Shown: one piece after another, positions 1 to 11,981 of the stretch
How the letters are laid out: every line of letters starts with the position of its first letter
How positions within the stretch are numbered: the first letter of the stretch is position 1
NCBI GenBank assembly: GCA_951802195.1
Contig: OX637620.1
Location: 558,001-622,000, forward strand
DNA length: 64,000 bases
Source of the DNA: Tausonia pullulans
Lineage: Eukaryota > Basidiomycota > Tremellomycetes > Cystofilobasidiales > Mrakiaceae
Direction of reading: 5' to 3'
The notes under the pieces: generated by a model
The model's input: the letters and a program-made list of their open reading frames with translations, nothing else
Databases searched by the model: none
Told to the model about the DNA's origin: nothing
Made by a program: the position numbers and the translations under genes

Positions 1-88
1 GTACAAGTCGGACGCCGGCCACGACGACGACGGCAGGAGCCAGTACTCTGTCGCGCAGAGCCAGGCGGGCGGTTTCACAGAGTTCTAG
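1..88 (+). CDS. C-terminal end of an unidentified protein (5' part outside window)
   Basis: Reading from base 2, an open frame of 28 codons runs to TAG at 86-88. The residues are hydrophilic, rich in Asp, Ser and Gln, and end in GGFTEF. They look like a disordered C-terminal tail rather than a folded domain. The Ser-Gln dipeptides recall the tails of RNA helicases such as Upf1, but this is only a resemblance and I do not name the gene. No intron is visible. Only the tail can be described. Confidence 0.5.
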   Translation, partial: YKSDAGHDDDGRSQYSVAQSQAGGFTEF

Positions 89-1009
89 GTGCCCGACGGG
101 ACATCAACGCCCCTCCCCCATCCCCTGCGCCTCTCGTGGTCGACTGGGGACGCTGCTCAGCCACCCACCCTTGCCCTCCGCTCTCGACCTTCATCTCCTC
201 CTCTCCTCGCACCCCGCTCCTTTGTTCCCCTTTCTCCTCGACGAATCGCCAGGTCTTCTCCCCGGAAGGCGTCCACCTACGGTCGGTCCATTGGAGAGTG
301 TCGTCCAACGCACTGGAGATATCTCGCGGGTCGCTCTCTCGATGTGCTTCTCTCGTACTAGAACAGCATTTCCTGACGGCCTGGGAGGAAGGGGAAGGAA
401 AACTGAAGGTAGGGAGGAGCTACGCTTGCCGAGGTCGGAGTAGATTCAATGTGCTTGGAGTTGCAGTCTTGATAGCTAGCTAGCGAGTGAGCTCACGCTC
501 ATGCTATCATGAGCAGGATCGCTTGTCGACGAAAGCGGGGATAAAATCTAACGATGAGTTGGCATCCTCATGCAACCTGCCTATGAACAGGCTAGCCGCA
601 GCTGGGCTAAACTCGGTTAACTTGTGCCGGGCTGCGGCTGACAAACGCTCCTACTTTGCAAGCGACGGTTGACGCGCGTGAGTAAGATCTCCCCGCTGCG
701 AGTTCACGCGAGGAGGGCCAGTCCTCTTAGCCGACGACCCACGCGGACCTCGCCGGTTGCTCCCTGCTTCTTTCAGTCCAGCGCGACCGTGCCGCTTGAA
801 TGAGCCCTCATGGACTTCAGCTACGCCTTTCTAACTCTCTCGCTTGGTCGGCATAGTTGAAGAAACGGAATACTGGTCGCTTCTTCTTGCATCAGACTTC
901 CACCAGCCACCCAAAAGCAACCCGTCCCTTTTGCGCCTTTCCCTTTTCCCTCCTGGGCTTCGTGCAACGAGTGACACCCCCATATTGAGGAGCACAGTAC
1001 CAGACCAAA
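89..1009. other. Intergenic region, no gene seen
   Basis: This stretch lies between the end of the partial gene and the start of the MFS transporter. It is pyrimidine-rich around 120-260 and again just before 1010, as expected for a 3' UTR and a fungal promoter or 5' leader. The short open frames here overlap each other in all frames and lack splice-linked partners, so I do not call any of them. No RNA gene or repeat was recognised. Confidence 0.5.
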
Positions 1010-3718
1010 ATGACGATCTCCCCCTTCTCATTGTCTCGCTCAATTCGATCCACGATGCTACGGCTAGTGCCCTACACGGTCATGATCAGCTTTGGGCCAG
1101 GCCTCAGCATCTCGTCCTCCCTGGCGATCTACGTGAGTCCTGGTCGTTCCGGGCAGATGACCGTCGCGCGATACATGTTTGAGCTTACTGGCCTCGTTAC
1201 TCGGCGCCCGTCCGCCTGTCGTGTAGAACTTCTTCATGTGTTCGCGCTATTATCATGGGACCCCCCAAGTGCCCATCCCCGGAGACGAAATCTGGTAAGC
1301 TTGGGATCGCGCGCCGATTGTCAGACACTCGGTTCGCTTATTCGATTCGACTCCAGTAAAAGCAAGGCCATTAGCGCTCTCACCGCCGACCTTTTATCTG
1401 TGCTCACGATCTTGAACGCTGTCGTTTGTGAGCTTTGCTTTTCTATACCGACCGTGAAAGACCTGATTCTGACGCCCGCGACTTCTCGTCAGCCCTCGGA
1501 ACGACTGCTTTCATCCAGAGGGGCGCTGACAAGGTGAGGAGAGATCCTTTCAGGAACGCTCCCGGTGATGATGCTGACTCGCCGTCCCGACTCGTTCTTC
1601 TAGTACGGAAGGAAAAAATTCCTAATTGTAGCCCCGCTGCTGAGCGCATTTGCGACTGCGCTCCTGATCATCAGCAGCCGTGAGTGGGCGAAGTGGACGG
1701 TCTTGTTCCAATCGTGCTCCGATTGACGACTGGCCGCCCTACCTTGCTCACAGTTTGGGTTCGCAAGGATGTGAGTTTATCTTCTGGGCAAACAAGCACT
1801 GTGTGCTTGTTATCGTTTGATCTGCGCGCCTGCCGTTAACCGACTTGTGCTGACTTATGCTATCCAAGATTTACATCTATGCCATTCTGTGCCTCGCCGA
1901 GATCTGCAGTAGCTTAGGGCAGCAGGTGGTTCTCATCCTTTGGACCGTGGTCGCTGATGTTGCCACCGTGGAGGAAAGGTCAGTGTAGCCCTTGAAGCTA
2001 GACTCAGACGGGACATCTTTGACTCCAGCTCACCTCAGAACCCCAATCTACTCGCAACTTGGTGGACTCCTCGGCGGAGGCACGGGCGCCGCTCTCAGTC
2101 AGTACAGCTATCCTATGATGAGCGCATTTCGAAGTGTCTCGCAGCTGACAGACCGTAACGGTGTCAACCTCTCCCCCAGTCATTGCCGGTTTCCTCTCCC
2201 ACTTTGGGGACATGGCTCCTCTCTACGCATCTGTCATCCTTCAAGCTCTCGGAGCCGTATACGCGGCCATCTTCCTTTTCGAGACTCGCAAGGAGTTTGT
2301 GCCCGAGCAGGAACCTTCGGCGGTAGTTCAGCAGCCCATTGTGGAGAGCAGCAGCAAGCGCCAGCTGTCAAAGAGGATTATCTCGGCTGTCTTGAGTCCA
2401 ATTCGGCCTTTGCGACTGCTCCTTCCGCGTCGCAGCGAGAAGGGCCAGCTCGATCTCAATCTCTTATTCCTGGGCCTTTCGCATGTGAGTTCGCCCTCCT
2501 GGTATCTTTCAGATAAGAGATAAACTGACTCAGCATTTACCCTGCAGCTTGTCGGCCAGATCAGTGTTCGTTTCATTTCACTGTGTTGTTAGAAAGCAGT
2601 TTAGGATAGGCCAGACGGTGCGGGCTAACAAACACGATGAACGACAATCAAATCGGATACAGACTCTCTTCGCCCCTACGGCCCTCCTCATCTCCCTGCC
2701 GTTGCTCTTTGGTGTCACCACAAGCCAGATCTCCTACTTCCTCTCTACTTTCACCTTGTGCATTCCTCGTTCCTCGTACTGGCAGTTCCACTGCGGCTCC
2801 CAGCTGATTGACCATCTGTCGGCCTCTTCAGCGCTCGCTTCCTCTTTTCGGTCGGCATGTTCCCTGCCATCATCAGGGTCGGCCGCACCTGGTTTCACCG
2901 CCGCCAGCTCAAACAGGCGAACATGGTAATCACCATGGTCGCTGAAGCACAAGAGGCCGGAACGGCGTCCGAGCCTACGGACAGAACTCCCCTTATTTCC
3001 GGTGTAACGCCGACGACGACGGTTATTGAGCTGGTGGAGGACCCTGCTACCCTGGCCAACCACTTCGACGTGCGTCTCTCCCTCTCTTCAGTGACACTCT
3101 CAAGTTGAGGATCTGCCTCTTTCACTCTACAGGTGATTATGGCTCTGGTCTCCTGGGTCATCGAGGGTATCGCGTACGCCGAGTTTGCCCTGGCCCGCAG
3201 CATGCTGGGAATCTATGGAGGTCCGTCCCCCACACCCCTCTGTGTCTCTCTATCGTGCGTTGGCATCCCAATTGACTAACTTATTCGGACGATGACAGCT
3301 ACCTTGGCCAACGGCTTTGCTGGAGGAGCAATGTCGTGCACCCGGAGTCTCTTCCTGGCGAGCGTCAAGCCCGAGGAAGCCAGTGTGTCGTCTTCCAATC
3401 ACTTCCCTCGATGCTCGTTTGTTGACCACTTTCGTTGTCCTCTCCTGATCAGGCGAGTCCCTCGCGGCCCACCACACACTGACGAGCCTGAGCCTCCTCC
3501 TCGCGCCGGCGATCTTCGGACCGATCTTCTCGGCGCTCATCAAAGCCGGCCATGCGGAAAGAATCTACCTGATTATGTCGGTGAGTCGGGGCTAGCCAGT
3601 CATACCCACCACTGCCACAGATGTTGAGTGAAGATGCTCCTCTCTATCCCTCCCTCAGGTTGGGTGCATCGCGGGCGCGTCCTTTCTCCTCGGCGTGCGG
3701 AAGCTCAGAAAAGTTTGA
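1010..3718 (+). CDS. Major facilitator superfamily transporter
   Basis: Probable 12-helix plasma membrane or vacuolar transporter; the substrate cannot be told from the sequence. The gene has about ten exons. The first begins at the ATG at 1010 with a hydrophobic helix, followed by a loop with a Cys and YYHGTPQVP of the type seen in the fungal HCP/PCFT-related MFS group. The segment ADKYGRKKFLIVAP, across an intron near 1540-1602, is the classic MFS motif A between helices 2 and 3. A glycine-rich helix (GGLLGGGTGAALS) follows near 2060. A long hydrophilic central loop is encoded at about 2270-2490, and helices resume after 2660. The last exon ends at TGA 3716-3718. Exons after 2900 encode an acidic loop with TDRTPLISG before the final helices. 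Family assignment is firm; the exact exon ends, especially around 1230-1450, are less so. Confidence 0.8.
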
Positions 3719-4207
3719 GATTCTTCTCTTTTCCATCTTAGATCCCCTCAGCATTGTGTATCTATCAGTTAAAGGACATGAATAGCAACCGTTGACTTTC
3801 GTAAGGTCAGCGGACAAATGTGAAACACTCAAATGCCGTACATGTTAGTTAGCAAGGCTCTTTCTTGTCTGACGCTTAAAAGTTGCCTGTACCGGACGGA
3901 GCGGTCAAGCCGTGCGCGTGTTAACAGTTTAGGCAGACCGAGTGAGGAACGGGTGAGGAACGGGTGAGACGTGACGGAAGAATGAGGAACAGGTTCGACT
4001 GGGTGAGGACGGACGGTCGGTCGCGCTCTCACGTCCTCACCTCATGTTCGAGATCTGATCCCCTCTTCCCTCCGTTCTCCATGCTTTCTACGTGGCAGAT
4101 CTTCGCAGCGCAAAACGCTCCAATCTCCAACAAGCAGGCATGACCATCAACAGGAAGAAGCCTACAAAGTCCGAGGTTTTTAAGGCCGTTTGCGTTTAGT
4201 TGGACGC
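3719..4207. other. Intergenic region between convergent genes, with a short tandem repeat
   Basis: This is the 3' flank of the MFS gene (+) and of RPL30 (-). It contains an 11-base unit GTGAGGAACGG repeated twice at 3942-3963, plus the start of a third copy. A degenerate copy follows around 3982-3990. Otherwise I see only AT-richer 3' UTR-like sequence. Confidence 0.5.
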
Positions 4208-4775
4208 TTAGGCGGTCTCTCCGCCGGCAACGGTGAGGAGGTCAGAGTCTCCAGCGTCGGAGATGGCTGGGGACAAGGAGATAGGAGGATCAGCTGACTG
4301 GACCCAGCAGACAGGGAAGGAAGAGGCGCACTCATGACTCCGCAACGGAAGAGCTTTCCAGCGGCCGTGCCGAGAGTGGCGTTGGTGCCCTCGTAGCGGT
4401 GGACGGCAGTCTTGGAGAGCATCTGGAGGATTAAGGGAGAAGTCAGTCTCCACTCGGTCTGGTGGGCGACCAGGGCAAAGGACGAACGGCGTAGTACTCA
4501 AGCTCGGCGCGGCGAAGAGGGGGGGTGTTCTTCGCAAGGAGGACGAGCTTGGCTATAATTGAGGAGACAAAGCAAGAGCGACGTGTTCAAGGCATATCAG
4601 CACTCTGCGCCCCTTTGCAAGACTAGTTGTTACAAGACTCACCCTTGCCGGAGCGCATAGCCTTGAGGGCCGACTTGTAGCCGAGCGTGTACTTGCCCGA
4701 CTTGACGACAAGCTGGAGGCGAGCGTTGATGTTCTCGGAGCTCTTGGTAGACTTGCTCTTCTTAGAAGGCGCCAT
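4208..4775 (-). CDS. RPL30: 60S ribosomal protein eL30
   Basis: Structural protein of the large cytoplasmic ribosomal subunit. Four exons read on the minus strand give [20 protein letters not shown], then a segment with [13 protein letters not shown], then [22 protein letters not shown], then [20 protein letters not shown] with GKLFRCGVM, and finally [11 protein letters not shown] before the TAA ending at 4208. This follows the eukaryotic L30 sequence from end to end at the usual length (about 110 residues). The ATG at 4773-4775 is the only start that gives the conserved N-terminus. Introns fall after the N-terminal 45 residues, after AELEYYA and before the C-terminal exon. The pyrimidine-rich sequence upstream is typical of ribosomal protein promoters. 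Confidence 0.93.
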
Positions 4776-5640
4776 GATGCTTGCTGCTTGAGGTGGTCGA
4801 CGAGGGGCAGAGGGAAAAATAAGTCGGGGGTTCTCTGGCAGGCGCGGCTAGCTCGCAGTTCCCACGGTCTTCTCGCTCTCCACGGACCAAGCGCGAGCGC
4901 CCTTTGCCTTCCCCATCTTGTCTCGCCCACCGTCGTCCATCATCTTTTGCATCTCTCGGCATGTTTTCTTGTTATCATCCCGCCAACTGACCTGGTCCCG
5001 CTTCTCCACATCAGTTTTGGCCTACTTATTAGCACTCATTCATGGTCAACATCGGCGCTTGCGCGCCTTCGCTACCGTTGAGCCCGACCGACAACACCTC
5101 GCGCGTCGAGTCTTCGTAAAGTCGCCTATGAGCAGCCTTCTGGCCCAACGGCTTCGTGCTGGGATTGGCCTGGCGTTGAGAGACCCTCTTCTGGACTTGT
5201 GCGCGTGCGTTTACCCTTGCTTTCGTTATCCTCTGCTTGCCAAACTAACGATGCCGCACCCGTTGCGATGTCGTCTTGGGTCAGCCAGCCGCCTCATTTA
5301 TGTGCTGCGCTCCTCTCCCGGAGTCATCCCACCCAAGCGAATGCTTTTTTTTTTGCACAATCGACCGTCCAGCTCGGCGTTCTTCTTGACCTTCGGCGAG
5401 TGTTAGCTCTTGAAAGCGCGTAGCGGGAACCACCGGTGTCGATGTCTGGCGCAGTGAGGGCTGGCTCCCCCCCCCCCTCCCCCCCCCTCCCCGGGGTCGC
5501 AGGCAACTGGAACTAGCTGGCCGTCCGAGGTCCCTGAGGCCGCTCTCCTACCACGCTGAAGCACCTTCCGAGAGCATGTAGGACCAATCAACTCGCTGGA
5601 CAGAGCGTTGAGCAAGTCTTACATCGGCTAGAGCAAGACC
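4776..5640. other. Upstream region of RPL30, with a poly-C tract
   Basis: This holds the presumed promoter and 5' UTR of RPL30, then sequence without an intact gene. At 5467-5492 the plus strand has a near-pure pyrimidine run (C11 T C9 T C4). A T-run lies at about 5346-5354. No conserved protein is readable in either direction. Confidence 0.45.
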
Positions 5641-7079
5641 TCATCATGAACCGCTCGCTCGCCCAAACTCTTCCTCAACTTTCAACTTCCTTCGAAGAGC
5701 GAGACGTTCATCTACGTCCCCATTCTGACTCTTCACTACTTCGTTGAGATGCAGGAGCTCATCGCACTCGTTCTCGCGTCAAGTTCAACGTCCATCTCGA
5801 ATGCATCCTCGCTGTAAGAGGCGCACGTGCCGCGCATCGTCCACGCCTCAAGCACGACGTCTCACTGGCCGAAATCCACCAGCAGAACGCCCACCCTGGA
5901 CGTCTGGATTCTCTTGAATGAAGCAGGCCACGCACGGGTTCGCTCCGCGGGGCGAATATGTTGCCCCAGGCGCGGACTCTCTGCTGGCACACGTCTCTCA
6001 CGTCTGGACGAAGACCGTCGCATTGAGAGCCTTCGTCTAGCAGCGGGCTCCCTCGTCAGCTTTTGATGGTTGACTTTCGCAAGGAGTCGGGTCTGGTCGA
6101 CTCAGCCTTTCGAAAGGCCCCAGCTTCAGTTTTCACGCTCATTCTCACCTCGAGCGATCAGACTATCGATATACCAGGCCCTCAAGATCGGTCTTTCGTT
6201 ACCTCTCGAAGCGCATCTTCTCCAAGGTTCTCATCTTCGGGCTGCTTTTCATCTCCTCGTCGACGTCCCCTTCTGGTGCTAGCCATCCTCGCAGCCACTA
6301 ATGTCCTATCCAGCGATGTCCATTCAGTCATCGCGCGAGACTGCCACCGGACCTCTGATGGACACTCGTCGCCGTCTTCTGCTCTGCCATAATTTCTAGC
6401 TTCACGTTCTTGAGCTCTTGTCCTTGATAGTCCAACTCTGGGCGCTCTCCACTTCGTCCGACCCTCTCTACAATGTCCCGGACCTCCCGCTCGTCTCTCT
6501 TCTCTCGCACCATTGAGTCTGAAGTCTGCGAACTGCGTCTTCATCTTACCAGCACTGCTGCCGCTATGGTTTCGCTCCTTCAACGAGGTCCACCCATCAT
6601 CAAGGTCGGACTCGATCTGGGTGCCGGCCATCGCACGTGGCCTGGGCCTGCGCTCGAGGAGCCTGCTTTTCTGCCATGAAGGACGGCCGACTTGGTTCCG
6701 ACGTTCTCCTGCCCCTCCCCCACCTTCGCAGAATCGAGGCTCCCCTCGTCCCATCTCGAGATCGCTACCCTCCTCCACCTCACCATCATAGACAGACCTA
6801 AATTGACCCAGGATCGCGCTCGCCGGCAATGATATCGGCCCCACTTCCGAGCTACGAGCGCTCGTCCGAATTGACGGCCAGTTCCTTTCTTCTGACGGGC
6901 ATTCTTTTGCCAAAATCATATCTCAGCTCATACCTGCCGAGTGCATAGAGTGGGACAACCGTGCCGCAGCGCACAAGTTTTCAAGCGTCGAGCGCATCTG
7001 GCTCGAAGGAACTAGCCCGAGCGCAAGATTCTTGAGAGGAAGGAGTAGTAGAAGGAGGAGGGAGACTGGGCTCACGTGA
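5641..7079 (+). pseudogene. Decayed protein-coding relic, possibly of the F-box/LRR type
   Basis: Codon texture suggests former coding sequence on the plus strand, but no frame stays open and no consistent set of introns rescues it. Readable islands sit in different frames: MNRSLAQTLPQLSTSF from 5646, LHVLELLSLIVQLWALS near 6400-6450, LPHLRRIEAPLVPS near 6710, LEIATLLHLTIIDRPKLTQ near 6757-6813, and LALAGNDIGPTSELRAL with VRIDGQFLSS near 6820-6895, ending at TGA 7077-7079. Alternating leucine-rich segments of this kind are common in the lineage-specific F-box/LRR-like families of basidiomycete yeasts. The frame changes between the last three islands look like true small insertions or deletions. 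The family name is an inference; an unusual intron-rich gene remains possible. Confidence 0.4.
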
Positions 7080-7728
7080 AGGCTAAACGGCACCAGACGT
7101 TGGCGGGGATGACGTAAGAAAGGGGGGGGGGAGGGGGGGAGATCGGGAAGTGTGGCGAGAAGAGAGGGCGCGCGGAGGAATGGCGAGCGGCGCGCCTGCC
7201 ACGCTTAGCGAGGCTGACCGCGAGGCCTTCTGGGAGGTGGACGAGAGAAGCACCACCAATACGATCAAGACAGGATGCTCAGAGAGTGGGGATGACGCCA
7301 AAGATCTGCTCCTCTCTTCACTCCCACTCTCCTTGTCCAGGTTGCGCGCTGAGAGGCGCGCTCTTCGCCTCGATTTTCTTTCTCCCTTGCTTGCTTGGAC
7401 GTTCTCTCGACTCGCCTGAGCGTCATCTGTCGAGGGAGAGAACGAGAATTGCATCGTGGCACGCACTCCTGAAGAGGAAAGGGGTAAAAGCTCCTGAAGA
7501 GGAAAGGGGGGAAGAAAGAAAGAAAAAAAGAAGAAAAAAGAGAATGTTCGTCTGTATCGTTTGTTCATCGATCGTCGTCTGCAAGGCGGGCGTGCAAGAT
7601 AGGGTGAGTGAGAGGGCGAGACATATATGAGAAAGCGAAAACCGAAGAAATGTAGATGATGGGAAAATATAGGTTGAGGGAGGAAGCCAAAGCGAAAGCC
7701 AAGGCCAAGGCAGATGTGTATAGAAGCT
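7080..7728. other. Low-complexity stretch and 3' flank of the GT71 gene
   Basis: It contains a G-rich run (G10 A G7) at 7122-7139, a 19-base direct repeat CTCCTGAAGAGGAAAGGGG at about 7466-7484 and 7491-7509, and a purine-rich (GAAA)n-like run at about 7508-7541. The last 150 bases are AT-richer and are probably the 3' UTR of the minus-strand mannosyltransferase gene. Open frames here are driven by low complexity and are not called. Confidence 0.5.
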
Positions 7729-10700
7729 CTAGAAACCGTCGGCGGAGGGAACGAAGCCTGCGCAGACCGAGAGCATCAGATCTTGGACATGGCCTCGATT
7801 GTAAGCCGAGCTACTCACCATTATCGTACATCTGATTCTCAAAGTCTTTAAGCAGAGGGTCGTTTGACCACTGGCTGTGAACCCGATATGACGCAAATCA
7901 GTCGCGCTCGAAAACTCGCCAAACCGGCCGCAACTCACGCAATCTCCCAGTTGTCCTCGTCCCACTTGATCCCCAGCGGCGACTCGCCCGCATAATTCTC
8001 AATCTTGTGCCACCCTTCATCGCCCTCCTTGAGACCCTTGGCCTTCCACATGGCTTCAATCCGGGCGTCCTCGGCCTCGCGGAGCTTCTTGATTTCTTCG
8101 CGCTTCTCGTCAGGCCGGGGGTCATCGTAGCGGCCGTCACTGAGAGAATAAGGCGGGTCAGAAGGTTCTGACTTCGAAGAGGACTTGAGGGAAGTCACTC
8201 ACACGCAGAGGGCCGACGTCCAGCCGCCGTGAAAGAAGGCACGAGCACCACGCTCAGTCGCTGCCCTTCGTCGAACCTCCTCCGTCGCAGGTGCCCGAGC
8301 CTGACCGACGTCGTCCGCATCTGCAAGCATGTCGCAGTCGACTGACGGGCACAGGAGAAAAGGCAGGGCTCAGTGCATACCACTTTGGCGAGAATAAGGC
8401 ATAGACTCACCATTGCCCCAGCCTCGGACCTTCTTGGGGTCATCGACAAAGTCAGGTGAGTCTCCGTCCTCGGTAGCAGCTTCAAGAGCGTTAAGGAAGG
8501 GCTCCTTGCTAGGCTCGGGCTGGTCCTTGGCGCCGAGAAAGAGCGGGAACTCTGAGCAAAGAAAGAGAATCGTTCAATGCAAGTAAAGCCGTTGCGAATG
8601 TGTTCAATGACTTACGCTTGGTGCGACCCCAGGAGAAGCCGCGATGGATGCCGGAGGAGACCTGCTTCATCAGGCTGAGTCCAAAAACAAGCAATCCAGG
8701 TCAGTAGAATCCGTTCAGGAAGAAGAAAGCGCCATGCGTACTTGTAGTGGATAAAGAGCGGGTCTCCGAGGTGATCATACTGCTGCATCGCTTGATGAAT
8801 CACAAGAAGGGGTGAGGATCAGCACGAGCCATCAGGAATCTCTTCCGTCACAACAGCCACTTACTAAGACCGCAGAAGGAGCCACTGGCCGTGCCAGAAG
8901 GGAGGGCGCCAATGCCGACATAGCGGCCGGGCACAGCCCATCGCTTCCGGAGGGCGAGGAAGGCAAAGCGGAAGACGTCCTTGTCTACAACGACAGCCAA
9001 GCGTCAGAGGTCCATAGGATGCGTATGATGAAGTACAGGGCGCGCACCTCCATCCGAGAACTGGAACCAAAACTGAAAGTCCTCCAGCATGTGTTGCGAC
9101 TGTTACGCGAGAGAGAGGAATCCAAGTCAGCTACAGTGACAAAAAGAGGCCAGGTCGCAACTCACGAGCAGCATGGCGTCAAGATGGAACTTCTTGTCAA
9201 TGAGAATTTGGCCGGCCTCCATCTCCCACTCATCGCGGCAGCGAACACCAAGGATCGCCCAGATAGGGTTGCTCGCCGCGGTCTTCCAGTAGTCCGGCCA
9301 GAACATAGCGCGCGTCCGCTTGTACGGGGCAGCCTCGAACATATACTCAGGGTCACGAGTCGGGACTAGGGGGAGATTACACGATTAGATGAGTGTGCGT
9401 GCATAAAGAAATAAGTAGTACGGACCGTTATCAGAGTCGAGATACAGAACCTCTCTCCACGGGCACTGGACAATGGCGATCGCCTTAAGATGGTAATTCT
9501 TCCTCCTCTTGAGATCCTTTTCCGTGCCCTTGGCCTCGACAAGGACAGCACCAAGCTCGTTGGCCTCCTTCACGAGCGGCGAGTCCGCGGGGGGCCGTTC
9601 CGATGGAAAATGGTAAATCTCCGCGGGGAGAGTCGAGCCGTAGACCTTGCGCATCATTCGGAGGGTGTATATGACGCGCTCGAGAGTATCAGCATTACCG
9701 GCGGTAAAGACCTGAGGAGGATGCAATGTTAATCCAGGCCATTTACTAAGACGTAAGGCGACGACGACTGACCACGCCTCGACCCGAGCCGTATTTCTTT
9801 GTCACCCCGAGCTCGTCCAGCTCGGCGAGATGGTTGATGAGCCGCGTCCGGTGGTGGTGAATCGAAGACCTGGCGGAAAGAGAGAAGGCCGGTCAGTCTC
9901 TCAGTGAAGCCACAAATCTATGCGTCGAGACTGACCGGTTGAGGGCAAGCCACACTCTGATCGTTTCAGGATCAAGGACAAGAAGTCAAAATCAGGCCCA
10001 TAGGGAGGCCATTCGCTAGCCTGAGACAGCAAGAGGGGGTTGAGGGATTTAGGAAAGTACTCACGGCTGGGCGTTTTTAATCAGGCTGTTGGGACAGGCG
10101 GAGGATCAGCATACATCCTGTAAAATACAGAGGCAAAACAAGACTGACTCGCTCGAGTGCGACGGCCAAACGTTGGCACACGACTAAGTGAAAGAGAGAT
10201 GACGCGCGGGGAAAGGACATGAGAGGTGAAAAGTCAGTAGAACGATCACCTCTGAAACCTCCTCAGACGTCGTCCCGCAACTCCGTCGCTCTCTCACCTC
10301 CATGTTGATCTGGTACATGCCTCCGAGCTCAAGCTCGCCCTCAATCTCGCCTCTGCCGCCGGGGGCGTTCGCCCAAGCATTGAGCCGCTCGCGGGTGGTC
10401 GCGCTCAACGGCAGCGGCCGAGAGGAGACATCGATCTCGCGCTCGCCTGGGACCAGGCTCGGCGTCGCGCTTACGGCAGTGACGGTGATGGGCGTGGACG
10501 GTCGCCAGGCCTGTTCGTACGACTGCGTGCGCGGGAAGGAGCAGTGTCAACTTGGGCGGTGCGGTGTGATGCGACAGCGGAGGCCAGACGGGTGACAAGA
10601 CGGAGGACCCATTAAGACGGGCCTGCCCGCGCCGCGGAAGACGAAACTGATGACGCTCTGTCTCGCCAATGCCCTTCTTGCCAGCCTACAGCGAGACTTC

Positions 10701-11185
10701 CTTCCTTCTTCCTGCTCGTCTGTCCGGACAAGGTAGAGTATAGCTCTGAGGAGGAGGTAATGCCCCTGTCCCCTCCGATGAGACGATCTCTAGAAACGCT
10801 GCGAGACCTTCCATGCTCCAGACAAGGCACGCAATGAGACTGACGTCTTCGCCCAACAATGGCGCGGTCCAAGACGGTCCGAAACAGGGAGCCGCTTCCC
10901 TCCGCGTTCCTCTGTCTTCTCCCGCCCTTTCGATATAGGGATACGACGACTCACCTGGACCTCAGAGCTCGATTTTGTAAGCCGAAAGCCGAGCGTCGTT
11001 GTGAGCGCGAGCAAGGCGAGGACGGCGAAGTACCGCTTGGCGACGTGGCCGAAGCCTCCCTTGGGGAGATTGGAGATGAGCTGGTCGAGCGACTTCAGCG
11101 ACGTCGTCGGGGGGAAAGTGCTCGGGCCCGAGCCGTGAGGGGGGGAGGAACTGCCGGAGGAGGGAAGGAGTGGGGAGTTGACCAT
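7729..11185 (-). CDS. Glycosyltransferase family 71 alpha-mannosyltransferase (MNN1/MNN2 type)
   Basis: Type II Golgi membrane enzyme expected to add alpha-linked mannose from GDP-mannose to protein-bound mannan. The start at 11185 (MVNSPLLPSSG) gives a short cytosolic tail of about 50 residues, one transmembrane segment (YFAVLALLALTTTLGF, about residues 52-67) and a luminal stem. The catalytic part reads GRGVVFTAGN, then a stretch with STLPAEIYHFPSE, KGTEKDLKRRKNYHLKAIA and EVLYLDSDN, where DSD is the metal-binding DxD motif. It continues with RAMFWPDYWKTAASNPIW and a region with EAGQILIDKK, all standard for GT71. The C-terminus (YDNGFVPSADGF) ends with TAG at 7729. There are about 13 exons with short introns. 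The family is secure; the linkage made cannot be read from the sequence. Confidence 0.85.
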
Positions 11186-11981
11186 GGTTGCGAGGCGAGA
11201 GAGTTATCGGGCAGGGCCGCCAGGCGCGGGAAGGAGAGGAGAGGGAAACTGGGAGCAAGTGAACGCGGAAGCGGGCAAGGAAGGAGAGAGTGTCGGTGCT
11301 GGATAACGGATGGAGTGTTGTGTCTAGTGGGAGGGAGAGGAGGGCCGAGGAGCAAGTGAGGCAGTCGTCGTCGACGTCAGGGGGACAGGAGAAATCGAGA
11401 TTCCTGGACGAGGCTGCTAGTCGAACTGGCCGAACACCCCGCACTCCGGCCGCATGCCTTCGCCCGTCCGCAATCGCTACGACGAGGGCCTCGGCCTCTG
11501 AAGAGGAGGAGATTTTACCCTCGCAAATTTATGGGGGTGGCGACTCGATGGGCAGTGCCGCAACTACGCTTTTCTGTGCCGTGGCTCCATTTTCTTCTCC
11601 GCTTCTCTCTCTTCATCAGCATGAAGGACAAGGCGAGAGCGAGCAGAGAGTCAATGTATGCGCGCGTCAACCCGACATCCGTTCACACGTGCGGGCGCGG
11701 GCGAAGTCCATCGTCTCTCTGACGTATAATTCGGGCAAGCTGCGGTAGTCTATTCCAGAGTCGCTTCCCACTTGCAGACGGCCGTCAGAACAAAATCACA
11801 AAGGCGAGCGAGAGGCGGGGTGGACCTCTGCACCCTAATTTTGTCCTCCTGATCTCGCAAAAACTTCCTACTTTCCTGGCTTGTCTCAGACTTACTTTCA
11901 TGACTAATAATATAATAAAGAAAAATGTTGGTGTGCAAACGACATGGTCGTCTCATGAAAAGAGAGAGAAGCAAAAATTAA
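11186..11981. other. Intergenic region between GT71 gene and tRNA-Thr
   Basis: Promoter side of the minus-strand GT71 gene, then a transition to AT-richer sequence with TAATAATATAATAAAG near 11903-11920. The open frames at 11290-11748 have no splice partners or recognisable domain. Nothing else is seen, apart from the tRNA terminator listed separately. Confidence 0.45.
11973..11977 (-). terminator. RNA polymerase III terminator of the tRNA gene
   Basis: Five consecutive T on the minus strand, four bases beyond the 3' end of the tRNA. This is the usual Pol III stop. Confidence 0.75.

Noticed and set aside
6182-6919. 245-codon minus-strand open frame
   Set aside because: Biased Arg/Glu/Ser/Gly composition, no domain, and it lies antisense to plus-strand islands with better coding texture; it is a shadow frame.
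7083-7568. 161-codon minus-strand frame with a poly-Phe start
   Set aside because: It is created by the purine-rich low-complexity run at about 7508-7541 and shows no domain or splice partner.
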